Below, in pieces: positions 1-11,402 of a DNA stretch of 64,000 bases. The notes beneath the pieces are model-generated. The model saw only the letters and a program-made list of their open reading frames with translations. It had not been told where the DNA came from and searched no databases. The stretch's first letter is position 1; the number at the start of each line of letters is the position of its first letter. The translations under genes were made by a program, and so were the position numbers. The DNA comes from Corynebacterium atypicum (GTDB lineage: Bacteria > Actinomycetota > Actinomycetes > Mycobacteriales > Mycobacteriaceae), in NCBI RefSeq assembly GCF_000732945.1, contig NZ_CP008944.1, positions 1,355,784 to 1,419,783 on the forward strand. Direction: 5' to 3'.

Positions 1-869
1 CGGGTTGCCAGCACCCGGTCGAAGGCGGTCGGGGTGCCGCCGCGCTGGATATGCCCGAGCACGGTCGTGCGCACATCGTGGCCCAGCCGCTTGTGAATCT
101 CATCGGCCACCTGCTGGCCAATCCCAGTGAACGTCCGATGGCCGAACTGGTCGATCTCACCCTCGCGCAGCTCCATCGTCCCCTCCTTGGGCAGCGCACC
201 CTCGGCGACGACGATGATGCCGTACTTCTCGCCGAGCTGGAAACGGCGCTCCATCGCCTTGCACACCTCGGCAATGTCGAAGGGCACCTCGGGAATGATC
301 GTGTAGTGCGCGCCGCCGGCCATGCCGGCATGCAGCGCAATCCAGCCGACGTGGCGTCCCATGACCTCGACGATCATCACGCGGTTGTGCGACTCGGCGG
401 TAGTGTGCAGCCGGTCGACGGCGTCCGTGGCCACGGCGACCGCCGTATCGAACCCGAACGTAAAATCGGTACCGTTGACGTCGTTATCGATCGTCTTAGG
501 CACGCCCACCACCGGGATGCCGTTCTGGGCCAGCCACTGCGCGCCCTTGAGAGTGCCTTCGCCGCCGATCGGGATGAGCGCGTCCACGCCCGCGTCATCC
601 AGATTGCGCTTGATCTGCTCGATGCCGGCTTTGAATTTATCCGGATGCAGCCGTCCAGTACCCAAGATCGTCCCGCCGCGCAGCAACAAGCGGTCGATGA
701 ACTCGTCGTCGTAAAGCTGCACGCGACGATCCTCAATCAAACCGACCCAACCGTCCTCGTAGCCGACGACCGTAGAGCCGAACTCCGAACTAGCAGTGCG
801 CACGATCCCGCGGATCACGGCGTTGAGCCCTGGGCAGTCACCGCCGGAGGTAAGAGTGGCAATTCGCAT
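1..869 (-). CDS. pfkA: 6-phosphofructokinase (partial, C-terminus beyond window)
   Basis: Phosphorylates fructose 6-phosphate to fructose 1,6-bisphosphate in glycolysis; cytoplasmic. The visible 289 codons begin [18 protein letters not shown], the nucleotide-binding loop of the family. GGEGT lies near residues 102-106, with Gly where PPi-dependent enzymes usually carry Asp, so ATP use is likely. The catalytic motif PKTIDND is at about 124-130. The stop codon lies outside the window; family members are about 340 residues, so roughly 50 are missing. The start is 10 bp after the stop of the flavoprotein gene on the same strand, so the two may be cotranscribed. I see no convincing Shine-Dalgarno sequence before the ATG. 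Identification is secure. Confidence 0.95.
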   Translation of the reverse strand, partial: MRIATLTSGGDCPGLNAVIRGIVRTASSEFGSTVVGYEDGWVGLIEDRRVQLYDDEFIDRLLLRGGTILGTGRLHPDKFKAGIEQIKRNLDDAGVDALIPIGGEGTLKGAQWLAQNGIPVVGVPKTIDNDVNGTDFTFGFDTAVAVATDAVDRLHTTAESHNRVMIVEVMGRHVGWIALHAGMAGGAHYTIIPEVPFDIAEVCKAMERRFQLGEKYGIIVVAEGALPKEGTMELREGEIDQFGHRTFTGIGQQVADEIHKRLGHDVRTTVLGHIQRGGTPTAFDRVLAT

Positions 870-879
870 GCTTGTCAGT

Positions 880-1775
880 CTAACGGTCACCAGGTTGAGC
901 CGCCGCCTCGGCGGCCTCGATCGACTGGTTGAACTCCATCTTGGAGGCCTGCCATTCGTCCTCAACCATGCCGAGGCGCCAGTAGCCGGACACGCTCACC
1001 AGCGAGCGGTCCACCCCGTTTTCTACGAACAGGAAGCGGCGCAGATCACGCACCATTTCGGCCACACCGTGGACAAACCAGCGGCACGGCGCCTCAGGCG
1101 AGCTCGCCTCAGGCACCCCGAACTCGCGGACCGCCTGGCACAGCCGCGTGCCCGGCACCGCATCGTGGCGGTGGACCCAGTGCACGGTGACCCCCGCGCG
1201 CTCGGGCAACTCGATCTCTGCGGCTTCGTCCGACACCTCGATAAATGCGTCGGCGGCCTGGGTATCCGCCAGCGCCGCTATCCCCTCGGCGATCGCCGGC
1301 AGCGCCGCCGCGTCGCCGACGAAGACGTGCCGGCTGGCCTCCTGGTCCGGTGCCCACTTGCCGCCCGGGCCAACAAACGGCATCACCTCGCCCACCTGAG
1401 CGCGGGTCGACCAGGGCCCGGCCAGGCCGGCTTCGCCGTGGACCACGAAGTCGATATCAAACGCGCCGTTGTCGGTATCGATGTTGCGCAGCGTGTAGGT
1501 GCGCTTGATGAGGCGCTCTTCCTTCGGCGCCTGCGCGCGCACCGCCTGCAGGTCGAACGGCCAGGAGTAGCTCGCGTTCTCCGGGACAAAAGCAGCTTGA
1601 CGTAGTGATCTGTGTACGGCAGCTCCATGCCCTTGATCTCGGGGCAGGAGAAGCTCACGCGCATCAGTTCCGAACTCAGCCGCTGCGTTGCGGTGACGGT
1701 GGCGCCGAGCGCGCGCTTGGGCTTTTTCTTCTTCGGCTTGCGGGGCTCGTGGGAGGTTTCGGGGGTCTGGCTCAT
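880..1775 (-). pseudogene. Siderophore-interacting protein, frameshifted
   Basis: Resembles FAD-dependent siderophore-interacting proteins (SIP/ViuB type), cytosolic ferric-siderophore reductases. The first part starts MSQTPETS at 1775 with an AAAGGAG-type ribosome site, passes a Lys-rich stretch and enters the FAD-binding domain (YTDHYVKLL). At a run of four A on the plus strand (1588-1591) the frame breaks. Adding one base restores a continuous protein of about 298 residues ending QPGDR. The second part carries the SIP domain, including FVGDAAALPAI and a C-terminal GYWRLG segment. One lost base in a homopolymer may be a real mutation, phase variation or a sequencing error. A DtxR-like box lies about 60 bp upstream. 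Confidence 0.8.
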
Positions 1776-1836
1776 CGCCGTGGGGCTCCTTTTCTCGCGC
1801 CGGCGCGAAAGCATTCTCCTCCGCGCCAGAAAGTTT

Positions 1837-1855
1837 TAAGGCAACCCTACGCTAA
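1837..1855 (-). promoter_or_regulatory. Candidate DtxR iron box
   Basis: The 19 bases read TTAGCGTAGGGTTGCCTTA on the minus strand. About 14 of 19 agree with the DtxR palindrome (TWAGGTTAGSCTAACCTWA, counting W as a match). It lies 62 bp upstream of the siderophore-interacting protein start, where iron-dependent repression would make sense. This comes from inspection only, with no scored matrix. Confidence 0.45.
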
Positions 1856-1897
1856 CGATTATCGACGCCGCACTCCTCCCCCGCGGCGTCGAGCCAG

Positions 1898-3379
1898 TTA
1901 GGCACCGCCGCGTCCGACCTCGAAGGCGGCACCCACCCGGTACAACGTGTCCTCGCCGAAGGCGGGCACCATCAGCTGCAGGCCCACCGGCAGGCCGGTA
2001 TCTTTAGCCCGCTCGCCCGGAAGCGACATGCCGGCCAGCCCGGCCAGATTCAGCGGCAAGGTGCAGAGGTCGAAGGCGTACATCTGGAGCGGATCGGAGA
2101 CCTTTTCGCCCAACCGGAACGCCGTGGTGGGCGTCGTGGGCGTGGCCAGTACGTCGGCCTCAGCAAAGGCCCGCTCGAAGTCCTGGGCGACCAGGGTGCG
2201 CACTCGCTGCGCCTGCAGGTAGTAGGCGTCGTAGTAGCCCACCGACAGCGCATAGGTGCCCAGCATGATCCTGCGCTTGACCTCCGGACCAAAGCCCTCG
2301 GCGCGCGAGATCGCCATCACCTCTGCGGCAGAGTGACGCCCGTCGTCGCCGCCGCGGTGACCGTAGCGCATACCGTCGAACCGGGCCAGGTTCGAAGAGG
2401 CCTCGCAGGGCATGATGAGGTAATAGGCGTTGAGCGCGTCGGCGAACCTCGGGCAGGAGACCTCGACCAGCTCGGCGCCCTGGCCTTCGAGCTGATTGAG
2501 CGCGGCGTGGTAGCTGTCCACCACGCCCTGTTGGAAGCCCTCGCCGCCGTTGAGCTCGCTGACCACGCCCACGCGCACGCCGTTGAGGTCGCCATCCAGG
2601 CCGGTGCGCGCTGCGTCGACCACGCCCGGCACCTTACGGTCCACGCTGGTGGCGTCCATCGGGTCGAAGCCCGCGATCACCTCGTGGAGCAACGCGGCGT
2701 CGAGCACGCTGCGCGCGGCCGGGCCCACCTGGTCCAGGGAAGAGGCGCACGCGATAAGCCCGTACCGGGAGACCTGTCCGTAGGTAGGCTTGACGCCCAC
2801 GGTCTCGGTCAACGCCGCTGGCTGGCGGATCGATCCGCCCGTGTCGCTGCCGATACCCAGCGGGGCCTCGAAGGCTGCGAGCGCGGCGGCCGTACCGCCA
2901 CCGGAACCGCCGGGAGTGCGATCGGTGGCGTGCGGGTTGCGGGTGGGCCCGTAGGCAGAGTTCTCGGTGGATGAGCCCATGGCAAACTCGTCCATGTTCG
3001 TCTTGCCGAGGATCGGGATACCGGCGGCGCGCAGCCGCTTAGTCACCGTCGCGTCGTAGGGGCTGAGATAACCCTCGAGCATCCTCGAGCCGGCCGTGGT
3101 CGGCTGATCGGTGGTCACCAGGTTGTCTTTGAACGCCAGGGGTACGCCGGCCAATCCCGAGGCCGGCGCGGTGCCCCGCGCAAGCGCCTGATCCACCGCG
3201 TCGGCGGCGGCGAGAGCGCCGTCGGCGTCGACGTGCAAAAACGCGTTCAGTTCGCCGTCAACCTCGGCGATCTTGTCGAGGAAAGCCTGGGTGACCTCCC
3301 GCGAGGTGACCTCGCGGGCGTGGATCTTCTCGGCCAGCTGTGCGGCGGTGAGCGCGGTGAGCGCTTGGGAATCTGCCAT
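1898..3379 (-). CDS. gatA: Asp-tRNA(Asn)/Glu-tRNA(Gln) amidotransferase subunit A
   Basis: GatA is the glutaminase subunit of GatCAB, which converts mischarged Glu-tRNA(Gln) or Asp-tRNA(Asn) to the correct amide form. The 493-residue protein has the amidase signature: a Lys in AFKDNL near residue 76, GGSGGG, and [13 protein letters not shown] with the nucleophilic Ser. The second Ser of the common GGSSGG is Gly here, while the Ser equivalent to the cis-Ser appears kept. The ATG at 3379 is preferred over an upstream in-frame codon because GAGGAG lies just before it. It follows gatC by 4 bp. GatB is not in the window. Confidence 0.95.
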   Translation of the reverse strand: MADSQALTALTAAQLAEKIHAREVTSREVTQAFLDKIAEVDGELNAFLHVDADGALAAADAVDQALARGTAPASGLAGVPLAFKDNLVTTDQPTTAGSRMLEGYLSPYDATVTKRLRAAGIPILGKTNMDEFAMGSSTENSAYGPTRNPHATDRTPGGSGGGTAAALAAFEAPLGIGSDTGGSIRQPAALTETVGVKPTYGQVSRYGLIACASSLDQVGPAARSVLDAALLHEVIAGFDPMDATSVDRKVPGVVDAARTGLDGDLNGVRVGVVSELNGGEGFQQGVVDSYHAALNQLEGQGAELVEVSCPRFADALNAYYLIMPCEASSNLARFDGMRYGHRGGDDGRHSAAEVMAISRAEGFGPEVKRRIMLGTYALSVGYYDAYYLQAQRVRTLVAQDFERAFAEADVLATPTTPTTAFRLGEKVSDPLQMYAFDLCTLPLNLAGLAGMSLPGERAKDTGLPVGLQLMVPAFGEDTLYRVGAAFEVGRGGA

Positions 3380-3383
3380 CGTC

Positions 3384-3692
3384 TTACTCCTCACCCAGGA
3401 TCTGCGGGACCACGAACTGATCGTTTTCCGCCTTCGGCGCCTGGTCGATCGCCTGCTCGGCAGAAAGCGAGGGGCGGACCACGTCGGCGCGCATCGCGGT
3501 GCTGATCGACTGCGGGTGGCTCATTGGTTCCACTCCCTCAGTGTCCACACTGCGTACTGCGGAGACGTGGGCCACGATCTGGTCGATCTGGCTGGAAAAC
3601 TGCTCGATCTCCTCGGGCTGAAGCGCCAGCTGCGAGAGCTGCGCCAAATGGGCGACCTCCTCGCGCGAAATTTCAGGCACGATAAATCCCAT
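3384..3692 (-). CDS. gatC: Asp-tRNA(Asn)/Glu-tRNA(Gln) amidotransferase subunit C
   Basis: Small subunit (102 residues) that wraps around GatA and stabilises the GatCAB amidotransferase. The sequence fits the family: [17 protein letters not shown] near the N-terminus, a central VDTEGVEPM segment, and a C-terminal part with [15 protein letters not shown]. It is the first gene of a gatC-gatA pair, 4 bp apart. Its promoter must lie in the 172-bp gap shared with the divergent ACT-domain gene. Confidence 0.93.
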   Translation of the reverse strand: MGFIVPEISREEVAHLAQLSQLALQPEEIEQFSSQIDQIVAHVSAVRSVDTEGVEPMSHPQSISTAMRADVVRPSLSAEQAIDQAPKAENDQFVVPQILGEE

Positions 3693-3864
3693 TCTCTTAC
3701 TCGGCTCACCGGATCATGCCGGTCTTCTGGTAACCCTGGCTATCCTAGTGCACGCGCAAGCGCGCCCCGGGGCACACCCGGCGATCGCCGCGCCTTTTGC
3801 GCCGGGTAGCTATTATCGGTCCCCGACGGTACTGCCTTCGAAACCGAAAGGTCGCCCGAAACCA

Positions 3865-4557
3865 ATGTCCTACCTCATCCGCGTTCTGCTGCCCGACGAG
3901 CCCGGAAGCCTCGGCTCGCTCGCGCTGTGCCTGGGCGAAGCCGGCGCGGACATCTCCTCGGTCGACGTCGTCGAGACCTTCCCGGACGGGACTGTGATGG
4001 ATGACCTCGTGGTCAGCGTTCCCAACACCGTCATGGCTGACGTTATCGTCAGCGCCGCCCAAGAGGCCGACGGCGTCTTAGTCGACTCGATCCGTCCGTT
4101 TTCTGGGCGCGTAGACCGACGCGGGCAAATCGTCATGCTCGCCGAGGTGGCCGAGCAGGCTGCGAACCACCGCCGCGCACTCGAGGTGCTCGTAGGCGTG
4201 CTGCCTCGGTCGATGACGTCCACCTGGGCCATCGCGCTCAAGGCCAGCGCGCCGGTCAACCGCGTCACCGCCTCACAGGCCGCCCCGGCCGATGACGGCA
4301 AGGAGCACGACTCGCTGCCGATCAACACCCCGCGCATCCTCAACCCGCGTACCGAGGACTGGATCCCACACGCCTGGGCACTGTTTGATTCGGCGCTGGC
4401 CGCCGCCCCCCTGCCGGGCACCGACTACGTGGTTATTGTCGGGCGCACCGCCGGCCCGGACTTCCTGGCCAGCGAGGTCAGCCACCTGGGCAACCTGGCA
4501 AAGGTCTGCGGAGCGATCCTGGCGGGCACGCAGGACGCCGAATCGCCCTCGGACTAG
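3865..4557 (+). CDS. ACT-domain protein, amino-acid-binding type
   Basis: A 230-residue cytosolic protein beginning MSYLIRVLLPDEPGSLGSLA, a typical ACT-domain start (beta strand followed by D-x-PG-x-L). The remainder (about 85-230) has no domain I can name. No catalytic domain is present, so it is probably a ligand sensor or regulatory partner; the ligand is unknown. The ATG at 3865 is chosen over upstream in-frame codons because the ACT fold begins there and AAAGGT lies about 13 bp before it. The gene is divergent from gatCA and convergent with ligA. Confidence 0.75.
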   Translation: MSYLIRVLLPDEPGSLGSLALCLGEAGADISSVDVVETFPDGTVMDDLVVSVPNTVMADVIVSAAQEADGVLVDSIRPFSGRVDRRGQIVMLAEVAEQAANHRRALEVLVGVLPRSMTSTWAIALKASAPVNRVTASQAAPADDGKEHDSLPINTPRILNPRTEDWIPHAWALFDSALAAAPLPGTDYVVIVGRTAGPDFLASEVSHLGNLAKVCGAILAGTQDAESPSD

Positions 4558-4612
4558 CACGTAGGCCCACGAAGAGGCGCGCACACGCAGACCCCACCGC
4601 CTAATCGCGCGC

Positions 4613-6751
<2,139 letters not shown>

Positions 6752-6801
6752 TCATCCTAGCCGTTCGAATTGCGCTTATCGGCTGGGTCTCAGCCGGCGG
6801 C

Positions 6802-6807
6802 TAACCT
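6802..6807 (+). promoter_or_regulatory. -10 element (TAACCT) of a probable leaderless exonuclease mRNA
   Basis: TAACCT ends 7 bp before the ATG at 6815, which places the transcription start at or next to the start codon. No Shine-Dalgarno sequence precedes the ATG. Leaderless mRNAs are common in Corynebacterium; the assignment is by spacing only. Confidence 0.45.
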
Positions 6808-6814
6808 AAGGGCC

Positions 6815-7486
6815 ATGACTTCCTTTGACCCCTCAGCGATGCTGTCTTTTGACCTGGAGACTACCTCGGTCAATCCTCGCGAGGCCCGGATCGTGACGTC
6901 GGCGATGGTGCGAATCGACTCGGCTGGCGCGCACCCGACAGAGCTGTTGGCGGACCCCGGCGTGGAGATCCCCGAGGCGGCCCAGAAGATCCACGGGATC
7001 TCCACCGAGTACGCCCGCGAGCACGGCAGGCCGCACCAGGAGGTGTTGGACGCGACTGTGCAGGAGATTCGGCGCGGGTGGGACGACGGCTTAAACCTCA
7101 TCGTCTTTAATGCCACCTATGATCTGTCGGTCTTGCGGGCGCTGACGGGCGATTTCACGGTTACGGGCGCGGTGTACGACCCGTTCGTCATCGATAAACT
7201 CAAGGACCGCTACCGCAAGGGCAAGCGCACGCTGAGCCACCTGTGCGAGCACTACCGGGTGCGCCTGGATAACGCGCACGAGGCGACCTCGGACGCGCTC
7301 GCTGCGGCCCGGATCGCCTGGAAGCAGGTCCGCCTCTGGCCCGATTTGCTCGAGATGAGCTCGGCGGAGCTGATGGAATTTCAGGCCGTGGGTTACTTCG
7401 AGATGCAGTCGGAGTTTAAGCAGTACCTCACCTCGCGGGGCCGGGATGCCAGCGATGTGGCTACCTCCTGGCCCATGCAGGGCTAG
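6815..7486 (+). CDS. DnaQ-like 3'-5' exonuclease (DEDDh)
   Basis: A 223-residue exonuclease of the DNA polymerase III epsilon superfamily. All five DEDDh residues are visible: D and E in LSFDLETT (near 14-16), D in FNATYDLSVL (about 105), and the H and D of HEATSDAL (about 155-160). There is no polymerase or BRCT extension, so it is a stand-alone nuclease acting on DNA or RNA 3' ends; its substrate cannot be told from sequence. The start is set at 6815 because the conserved domain begins about nine residues later and a -10 element lies 7 bp upstream. It is divergent from ligA. Confidence 0.88.
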   Translation: MTSFDPSAMLSFDLETTSVNPREARIVTSAMVRIDSAGAHPTELLADPGVEIPEAAQKIHGISTEYAREHGRPHQEVLDATVQEIRRGWDDGLNLIVFNATYDLSVLRALTGDFTVTGAVYDPFVIDKLKDRYRKGKRTLSHLCEHYRVRLDNAHEATSDALAAARIAWKQVRLWPDLLEMSSAELMEFQAVGYFEMQSEFKQYLTSRGRDASDVATSWPMQG

Positions 7487-7491
7487 CAGCA

Positions 7492-7510
7492 CATACCCCT
7501 AGGGGGCATA
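7492..7510 (+). promoter_or_regulatory. CsoR-type copper operator
   Basis: CATACCCCTAGGGGGCATA is an almost perfect palindrome with the TACCCC-TA-GGGG core typical of CsoR copper-repressor operators. A shorter copy of the pattern (CATACCCTAGGCAT) at 7524-7536 contains a plausible -10 (TACCCT, 7526-7531). The operator would therefore cover the -35 region of copZ and be released when CsoR binds Cu(I). No csoR gene is in the window. Confidence 0.6.
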
Positions 7511-7548
7511 ATCGGAAGAGTTTCATACCCTAGGCATAAGGAGCTTTG

Positions 7549-7758
7549 ATGGCCACTCAGCACTACATCGTCACCGGCATGACCTGCGGGCACTGCGAGG
7601 CTGCGGTGAAAGAGGAAGTCTCCGGCATCGACGGCGTGACGGCCGTGGACGTCAGCTTGAACGACGGCGCGCTGGCGGTGACCGCGGAGCGCGAGGTTGA
7701 CGACGCCGCGGTGTTCGCCGCCGTCGAGGAGGCCGGGTATAGCGCGGCAAAAGCTTAG
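7549..7758 (+). CDS. copZ: Copper chaperone, heavy-metal-associated domain
   Basis: A 69-residue single HMA domain. The copper-binding motif GMTCGHC lies at about residues 10-16, followed by the helix and the beta strands of the ferredoxin-like fold (VSGIDGVTAVDVSL), ending EEAGYSAAKA. It should bind Cu(I) in the cytosol and pass it to a P-type ATPase or to CsoR. The ATG at 7549 has AAGGAG 6 bp upstream; the in-frame TTG one codon earlier is less likely. No copper ATPase gene is adjacent, so it is an isolated copZ, with regulation suggested by the upstream operator. Confidence 0.9.
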   Translation: MATQHYIVTGMTCGHCEAAVKEEVSGIDGVTAVDVSLNDGALAVTAEREVDDAAVFAAVEEAGYSAAKA

Positions 7759-7799
7759 CCCTTCCATAAACCGGTGGCTCTTTGGCACAATGTCACTTC

Positions 7800-9221
7800 G
7801 TGAGCCTAAGAAAAGGCGGCGAAATCGTCACAGATAGCGAGCTGCCGCTGCCGCTGCCGCTTCGGCAGTGTTGGCCGGCGCTCATCGTCCTGTGCGTCGG
7901 CTTTTTCTTAATGCTCATCGATCAGACCATCGTCGCGGTGGCCACCGCGCACCTGAAAGATGAGCTGGGCGCAAGCTACAACCAGGCAATCTGGGTCACC
8001 TCAATCTACCTACTCGCCTTCGCCGTTCCCCTGCTCGTCACGGGGCGGCTCGGTGACGTGTTCACCCAGCGGCGGATGTACTGCGCGGGCATGGCTCTGT
8101 TCACGGCCACCTCGCTGGCCTGCGGGCTCGTCCAAAGCATCGGGCAGCTCATCGTGGCCCGCGGGCTGCAGGGGCTTGCTGCGGCGATGCTCAGCCCGCA
8201 GACGATGAGCGTGATCAATCGGATTTTCCCGCAGTCCCACCTCGGAACCGCGCTGGGCATCTGGGGCACCACGGCGGGGTTGGCCGGCATGACGGGGCCG
8301 ATCCTCGGCGGGCTGATCACCCAGTATCTAGGCTGGCAGTGGATCTTTTTCTGCAACGTCCCCATCGGGATCGCCGTCACCTGGGCCGCCTGGCGGACCA
8401 TCCCCGTATTCCCCCAGCTGAAACGGCGGATCGATCCGGCATCGATCCTGCTTTCCCTGGTCTCGGTTTTCCTGATGGTCTTCGCGCTGCAACAGGGACA
8501 GCATTCCGGGTGGGCCGGGTGGATCTGGGGGACGCTTCTCGCCGGCGCCGGGCTCGGCGTGGTGTTCCTCTACCAGCAGTACCGCGCGCAGCGTAACCAG
8601 CGCGAGCCGCTCGTGCCGCTGCGAATCTTTACCAACCGGAACTTTTCCGTCGGCAACATCGGGATCTTCATGATGGGCATCACCGTCGCCGGGATCCCGC
8701 TTCCCCTCATGCTCTACTTCCAGCAGGTCGAGGGGCTCACCCCGGCGCGCGCGGGGCTCATGATGATCTTCCAGGCGGGCGTCTCCGGCACGCTTTCGCC
8801 GCTGGCCGGCCGCCTCGTCGACCGCTGGAAACCGGCGGCGCTCGCCGCCTCGGGATTCGCCTGCCTCACGGCGGCGGTCGCGGTGGTGAGCACCGCCATG
8901 ATCCGCGGCCTGCCGCTGGCCGCGATCGCCTGCGGCCTCGTTCTCCTCGGCGTAGCCAACGCCTTCATCTGGGCGCCGAATTCGCGGATGACGCTCGGCG
9001 ACTTGCCTCCGGCCTGGTTAGGGGCAGGCTCCGGCGTCTACAATTCGACCCGCCAGCTCGGCGCCGTGATGGGCACCGCCACGATCAGCGCCACCTTACA
9101 GATCGGTCTGGCAGCCGGCCACGGCGGCGCGGCGTTCGGAATCGCGCTGTTAGTGGCGCTCGCCGCCGCCGGCATCGCTGCCGCCACCACGCTCTTCGCA
9201 GTCATCCCGCGCCGCGCCTAA
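7800..9221 (+). CDS. MFS transporter, DHA2 (14-TM) drug:H+ antiporter type
   Basis: A 473-residue polytopic inner-membrane protein with about 14 hydrophobic segments. The first includes LCVGFFLMLIDQTIVAVA, matching the D-x-TIVNVA motif of DHA2 exporters. Motif A (GRLGDVFTQRR) follows TM2 and motif C (GPILGGLITQYLGWQWIFF) lies in TM5. Proton-driven export of drugs or dyes is typical of the family; the substrate is unknown. The start is uncertain: GTG at 7800 is 9 bp after a -10-like CACAAT, while an in-frame TTG at 7782 would add six residues. It follows copZ but has no evident link to copper. Confidence 0.85.
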   Translation: MSLRKGGEIVTDSELPLPLPLRQCWPALIVLCVGFFLMLIDQTIVAVATAHLKDELGASYNQAIWVTSIYLLAFAVPLLVTGRLGDVFTQRRMYCAGMALFTATSLACGLVQSIGQLIVARGLQGLAAAMLSPQTMSVINRIFPQSHLGTALGIWGTTAGLAGMTGPILGGLITQYLGWQWIFFCNVPIGIAVTWAAWRTIPVFPQLKRRIDPASILLSLVSVFLMVFALQQGQHSGWAGWIWGTLLAGAGLGVVFLYQQYRAQRNQREPLVPLRIFTNRNFSVGNIGIFMMGITVAGIPLPLMLYFQQVEGLTPARAGLMMIFQAGVSGTLSPLAGRLVDRWKPAALAASGFACLTAAVAVVSTAMIRGLPLAAIACGLVLLGVANAFIWAPNSRMTLGDLPPAWLGAGSGVYNSTRQLGAVMGTATISATLQIGLAAGHGGAAFGIALLVALAAAGIAAATTLFAVIPRRA

Positions 9222-9277
9222 CGCCTCCTCGCGGCACCTGATACCCCGGGTGGCCCCGCGCCAGCGCCGGCGAGCGC

Positions 9278-10279
9278 CTAGCCCAAGGCCCGCGCGGCGT
9301 AGAGCGCCGCGCGGTAGGCCGCGCTCGGGCTGGGCGCCCTGCCGTCGGCCACGACGTCGATAAGCCCCGCCCGGTCAACCAAGCCGAGCAGGCCCAGCAA
9401 GTCCGCAGCCGGTTGAGCGTCCGCGCCCTCAAGCCCCAGCCGGTAGCCGGCGTCGAGCCACCCGCCGACCGCGTCGAGGGCACGCGCGGCCTGGGCGACG
9501 CCGCCCACGATCAGGCTAAAGCCCGATTCATCGCCGGTGCCCGCGCACTTTTCAAGCCCGGTTGCTACCTCGACGATCGCGCTCATTGATCCGCCCGGCA
9601 CCGAGTCAGGGCCTACGGCAAGCAGCACCGGGCCGGGCGCAGCGCTGGCGGGTACGGCGAGCGCTTCCAGGCACCGCTCGGGCGAGCGGGCGGCGATGGA
9701 ATCGAACTGATGGGTGCCGGGAACGGACCCGGCGATAACCCGGGAAAGCCAGGGCTCATCGAATTGCACGTGGACGCGCGCCGGAGCGATACTCAGCCGG
9801 CCAGAAAGCCCCGCGACCAGGACTTCGATGCCGGCTGCGAGCTGGGCGGCCAGCTCATTTACGGCACCCTGGTCGGACACGGCGCGGTGGCCGTTGGCAA
9901 GCTCTAACTCGCAGGCTAAGGACCACGGCCCAAAAAGCTGGACCTTGATCTCCTCGATGCCGGCGGCAAGCTCCGCCATCTCGTCTAAGTCGCGGGCCAG
10001 TCCGTCGCGAGCCGCGTGTGTGACTCGCCCCGGGCGCGCGCACAACCGAAAGCCGCGCGGGCCGCGATCGAAGCCCACGTCGGGGGCAACCGCCGCCGTC
10101 TGGGCAAGCTGGCCGGCGAGCATCCCCCTACCCGGCAGGCGTGGGATATGCCACGGCTCGCCGCCGCAGGCGATCGCGCTCCACGCCTCGGCAAAGCTGC
10201 CCGCAGCGACGGGCCCCAAGCCAAAGGACCGGGGTCTTGGCTCCGTGCCCGAAACCTCGGGGTGCGAAGTAGCGCTCAC
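9278..10279 (-). CDS. MetE-like (cobalamin-independent methionine synthase family) protein
   Basis: A 333-residue protein resembling the UROD/MetE-like superfamily and commonly annotated in Corynebacterium as vitamin-B12-independent methionine synthase family. It is less than half the length of true MetE (about 750). I do not see the zinc ligands (His/Cys set) needed for homocysteine activation, so methionine synthesis is not supported. Visible features are a TIM-barrel-like alternation, with [10 protein letters not shown] and [10 protein letters not shown] resembling MetE core strands. The GTG start overlaps the mnmA stop by 4 bp, suggesting translational coupling. Function unknown. Confidence 0.65.
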   Translation of the reverse strand: MSATSHPEVSGTEPRPRSFGLGPVAAGSFAEAWSAIACGGEPWHIPRLPGRGMLAGQLAQTAAVAPDVGFDRGPRGFRLCARPGRVTHAARDGLARDLDEMAELAAGIEEIKVQLFGPWSLACELELANGHRAVSDQGAVNELAAQLAAGIEVLVAGLSGRLSIAPARVHVQFDEPWLSRVIAGSVPGTHQFDSIAARSPERCLEALAVPASAAPGPVLLAVGPDSVPGGSMSAIVEVATGLEKCAGTGDESGFSLIVGGVAQAARALDAVGGWLDAGYRLGLEGADAQPAADLLGLLGLVDRAGLIDVVADGRAPSPSAAYRAALYAARALG

Positions 10280-11337
10280 CTTGCCCCCGTGATCGTCCCG
10301 GAGCCTAGGACCACGTCCTCGGCGTAGAGGACGGCCGCCTGGCCGCGCGCCACCCCAGACAGCGGGGTGGCCAACTCAAGCGTCATCTCGTCGCCGGTAA
10401 CCTCCGCGCGGCAGGCGACCACCTCGCCGTGGGCGCGCACCTGCACCTCGCAGTCGAACTGCCCGTCCATGGCCTCGTGCAGGCGTTTGATCCGGTCGGC
10501 CTTGATCTCAGTGACGTCGAGCGCGGCCCGCGGCCCCACGGTCACCGTGCCGCTGAGCGCGTCGATGTCCGTGACGTAGCGGGGCCGGCCGTCCGCCGCC
10601 GGAACCTTGATATCCAGGCCCTTGCGCTGGCCGATGGTAAAGCCGTACACGCCGTCGTGGCTGCGCAGCACGTGGCCTTCTTGGTCTTTGATCGCGCCCG
10701 GGCGCATCCCGATGTGGGCGCCGAGGAAGGCCTTGGTGTTGCCATCCGGAATAAAGCAGATGTCGTAGCTATCCGGCTTCTTGGCCACCGAGAATCCCCG
10801 GCGCGCGGCCTCGGCGCGGATCTCCGGCTTCTTCGTGCGGCCCACGGGAAAGTAGCAGTGTTTCAGCTCTTCGGCGCTTAAGACCCCGAGCACATAGGAC
10901 TGATCTTTGTGCTCGTCGAGGGAGCGCAGCAGGTGGCCCTCGGAATCGATCTGGGCGTAGTGGCCGGTGGCCACGGCGTCGAAGCCGAGCGCCAGGCCGC
11001 GCTCCAGCAGGGCCGCGAACTTGATCTTCTCGTTGCAGCGCAGGCACGGGTTGGGGGTCTCGCCGCGGGCGTAGGAATCGATAAAATCATCGATCACCTC
11101 AGCCTTGAAGCGATCGGAGAAGTCCCAGACGTAAAACGGGATGCCCAGTTTGTCGCACACCCGGCGCGCGCCGGCGGAGTCCTCGAGGGAACAGCATCCC
11201 CGCGAAGACTCGCGTACCGCCTGCGGGTCCTGGGATAAGGCGAGGTGGACGCCCACCACCTCGTGGCCCGCGTCGACGGCCCGGGCGGCGGCGACCGCCG
11301 AATCCACTCCCCCGCTCATAGCTGCTAGTACCTTCAT
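10276..11337 (-). CDS. mnmA: tRNA 2-thiouridylase
   Basis: Thiolates U34 at C2 in tRNAs for Lys, Glu and Gln, using ATP and sulfur relayed from a cysteine desulfurase. The 353-residue protein starts [17 protein letters not shown], the PP-loop (SGGVDS). It carries the catalytic Cys in [12 protein letters not shown] and the second Cys in [12 protein letters not shown]-terminal beta domains are intact ([11 protein letters not shown]). A -10-like TAGACT on the minus strand (11347-11352) lies 9 bp before the ATG, so the mRNA probably has almost no leader. It is coupled to the downstream MetE-like gene. A cysteine desulfurase gene that could supply sulfur lies 5 kb away. Confidence 0.96.
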   Translation of the reverse strand: MKVLAAMSGGVDSAVAAARAVDAGHEVVGVHLALSQDPQAVRESSRGCCSLEDSAGARRVCDKLGIPFYVWDFSDRFKAEVIDDFIDSYARGETPNPCLRCNEKIKFAALLERGLALGFDAVATGHYAQIDSEGHLLRSLDEHKDQSYVLGVLSAEELKHCYFPVGRTKKPEIRAEAARRGFSVAKKPDSYDICFIPDGNTKAFLGAHIGMRPGAIKDQEGHVLRSHDGVYGFTIGQRKGLDIKVPAADGRPRYVTDIDALSGTVTVGPRAALDVTEIKADRIKRLHEAMDGQFDCEVQVRAHGEVVACRAEVTGDEMTLELATPLSGVARGQAAVLYAEDVVLGSGTITGAR

Positions 11338-11388
11338 CGGGGCTAGAGTCTAACCCTGCCGCCGGGGCGTAGAGCAACCGACCTCGGC

Positions 11389-11394
11389 TACGCT
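11389..11394 (+). promoter_or_regulatory. -10 element (TACGCT) before the broken spermidine-synthase-like gene
   Basis: TACGCT ends 8 bp before the ATG at 11403, again consistent with leaderless transcription. If real, a transcript is still made although the reading frame downstream is broken. Confidence 0.35.
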
Positions 11395-11402
11395 AAGCGG
11401 CT

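Noticed and set aside
51..932. Plus-strand open frame of 293 codons across pfkA
   Set aside because: Its product is His/Arg/Asp-rich with no domain, while the opposite strand encodes a clear phosphofructokinase; it is a GC-driven shadow.
3005..3080. Loss of the second Ser in the GatA GGSSGG signature as a sign of inactivity
   Set aside because: The Ser that aligns with the catalytic cis-Ser and the nucleophile in GGSIRQPAA are kept, and I recall the same variant in other Corynebacterium GatA.
6811..6822. DtxR box suggested by GCTAACCTAAG before the exonuclease gene
   Set aside because: Only one half-site matches and the gene has no link to iron.
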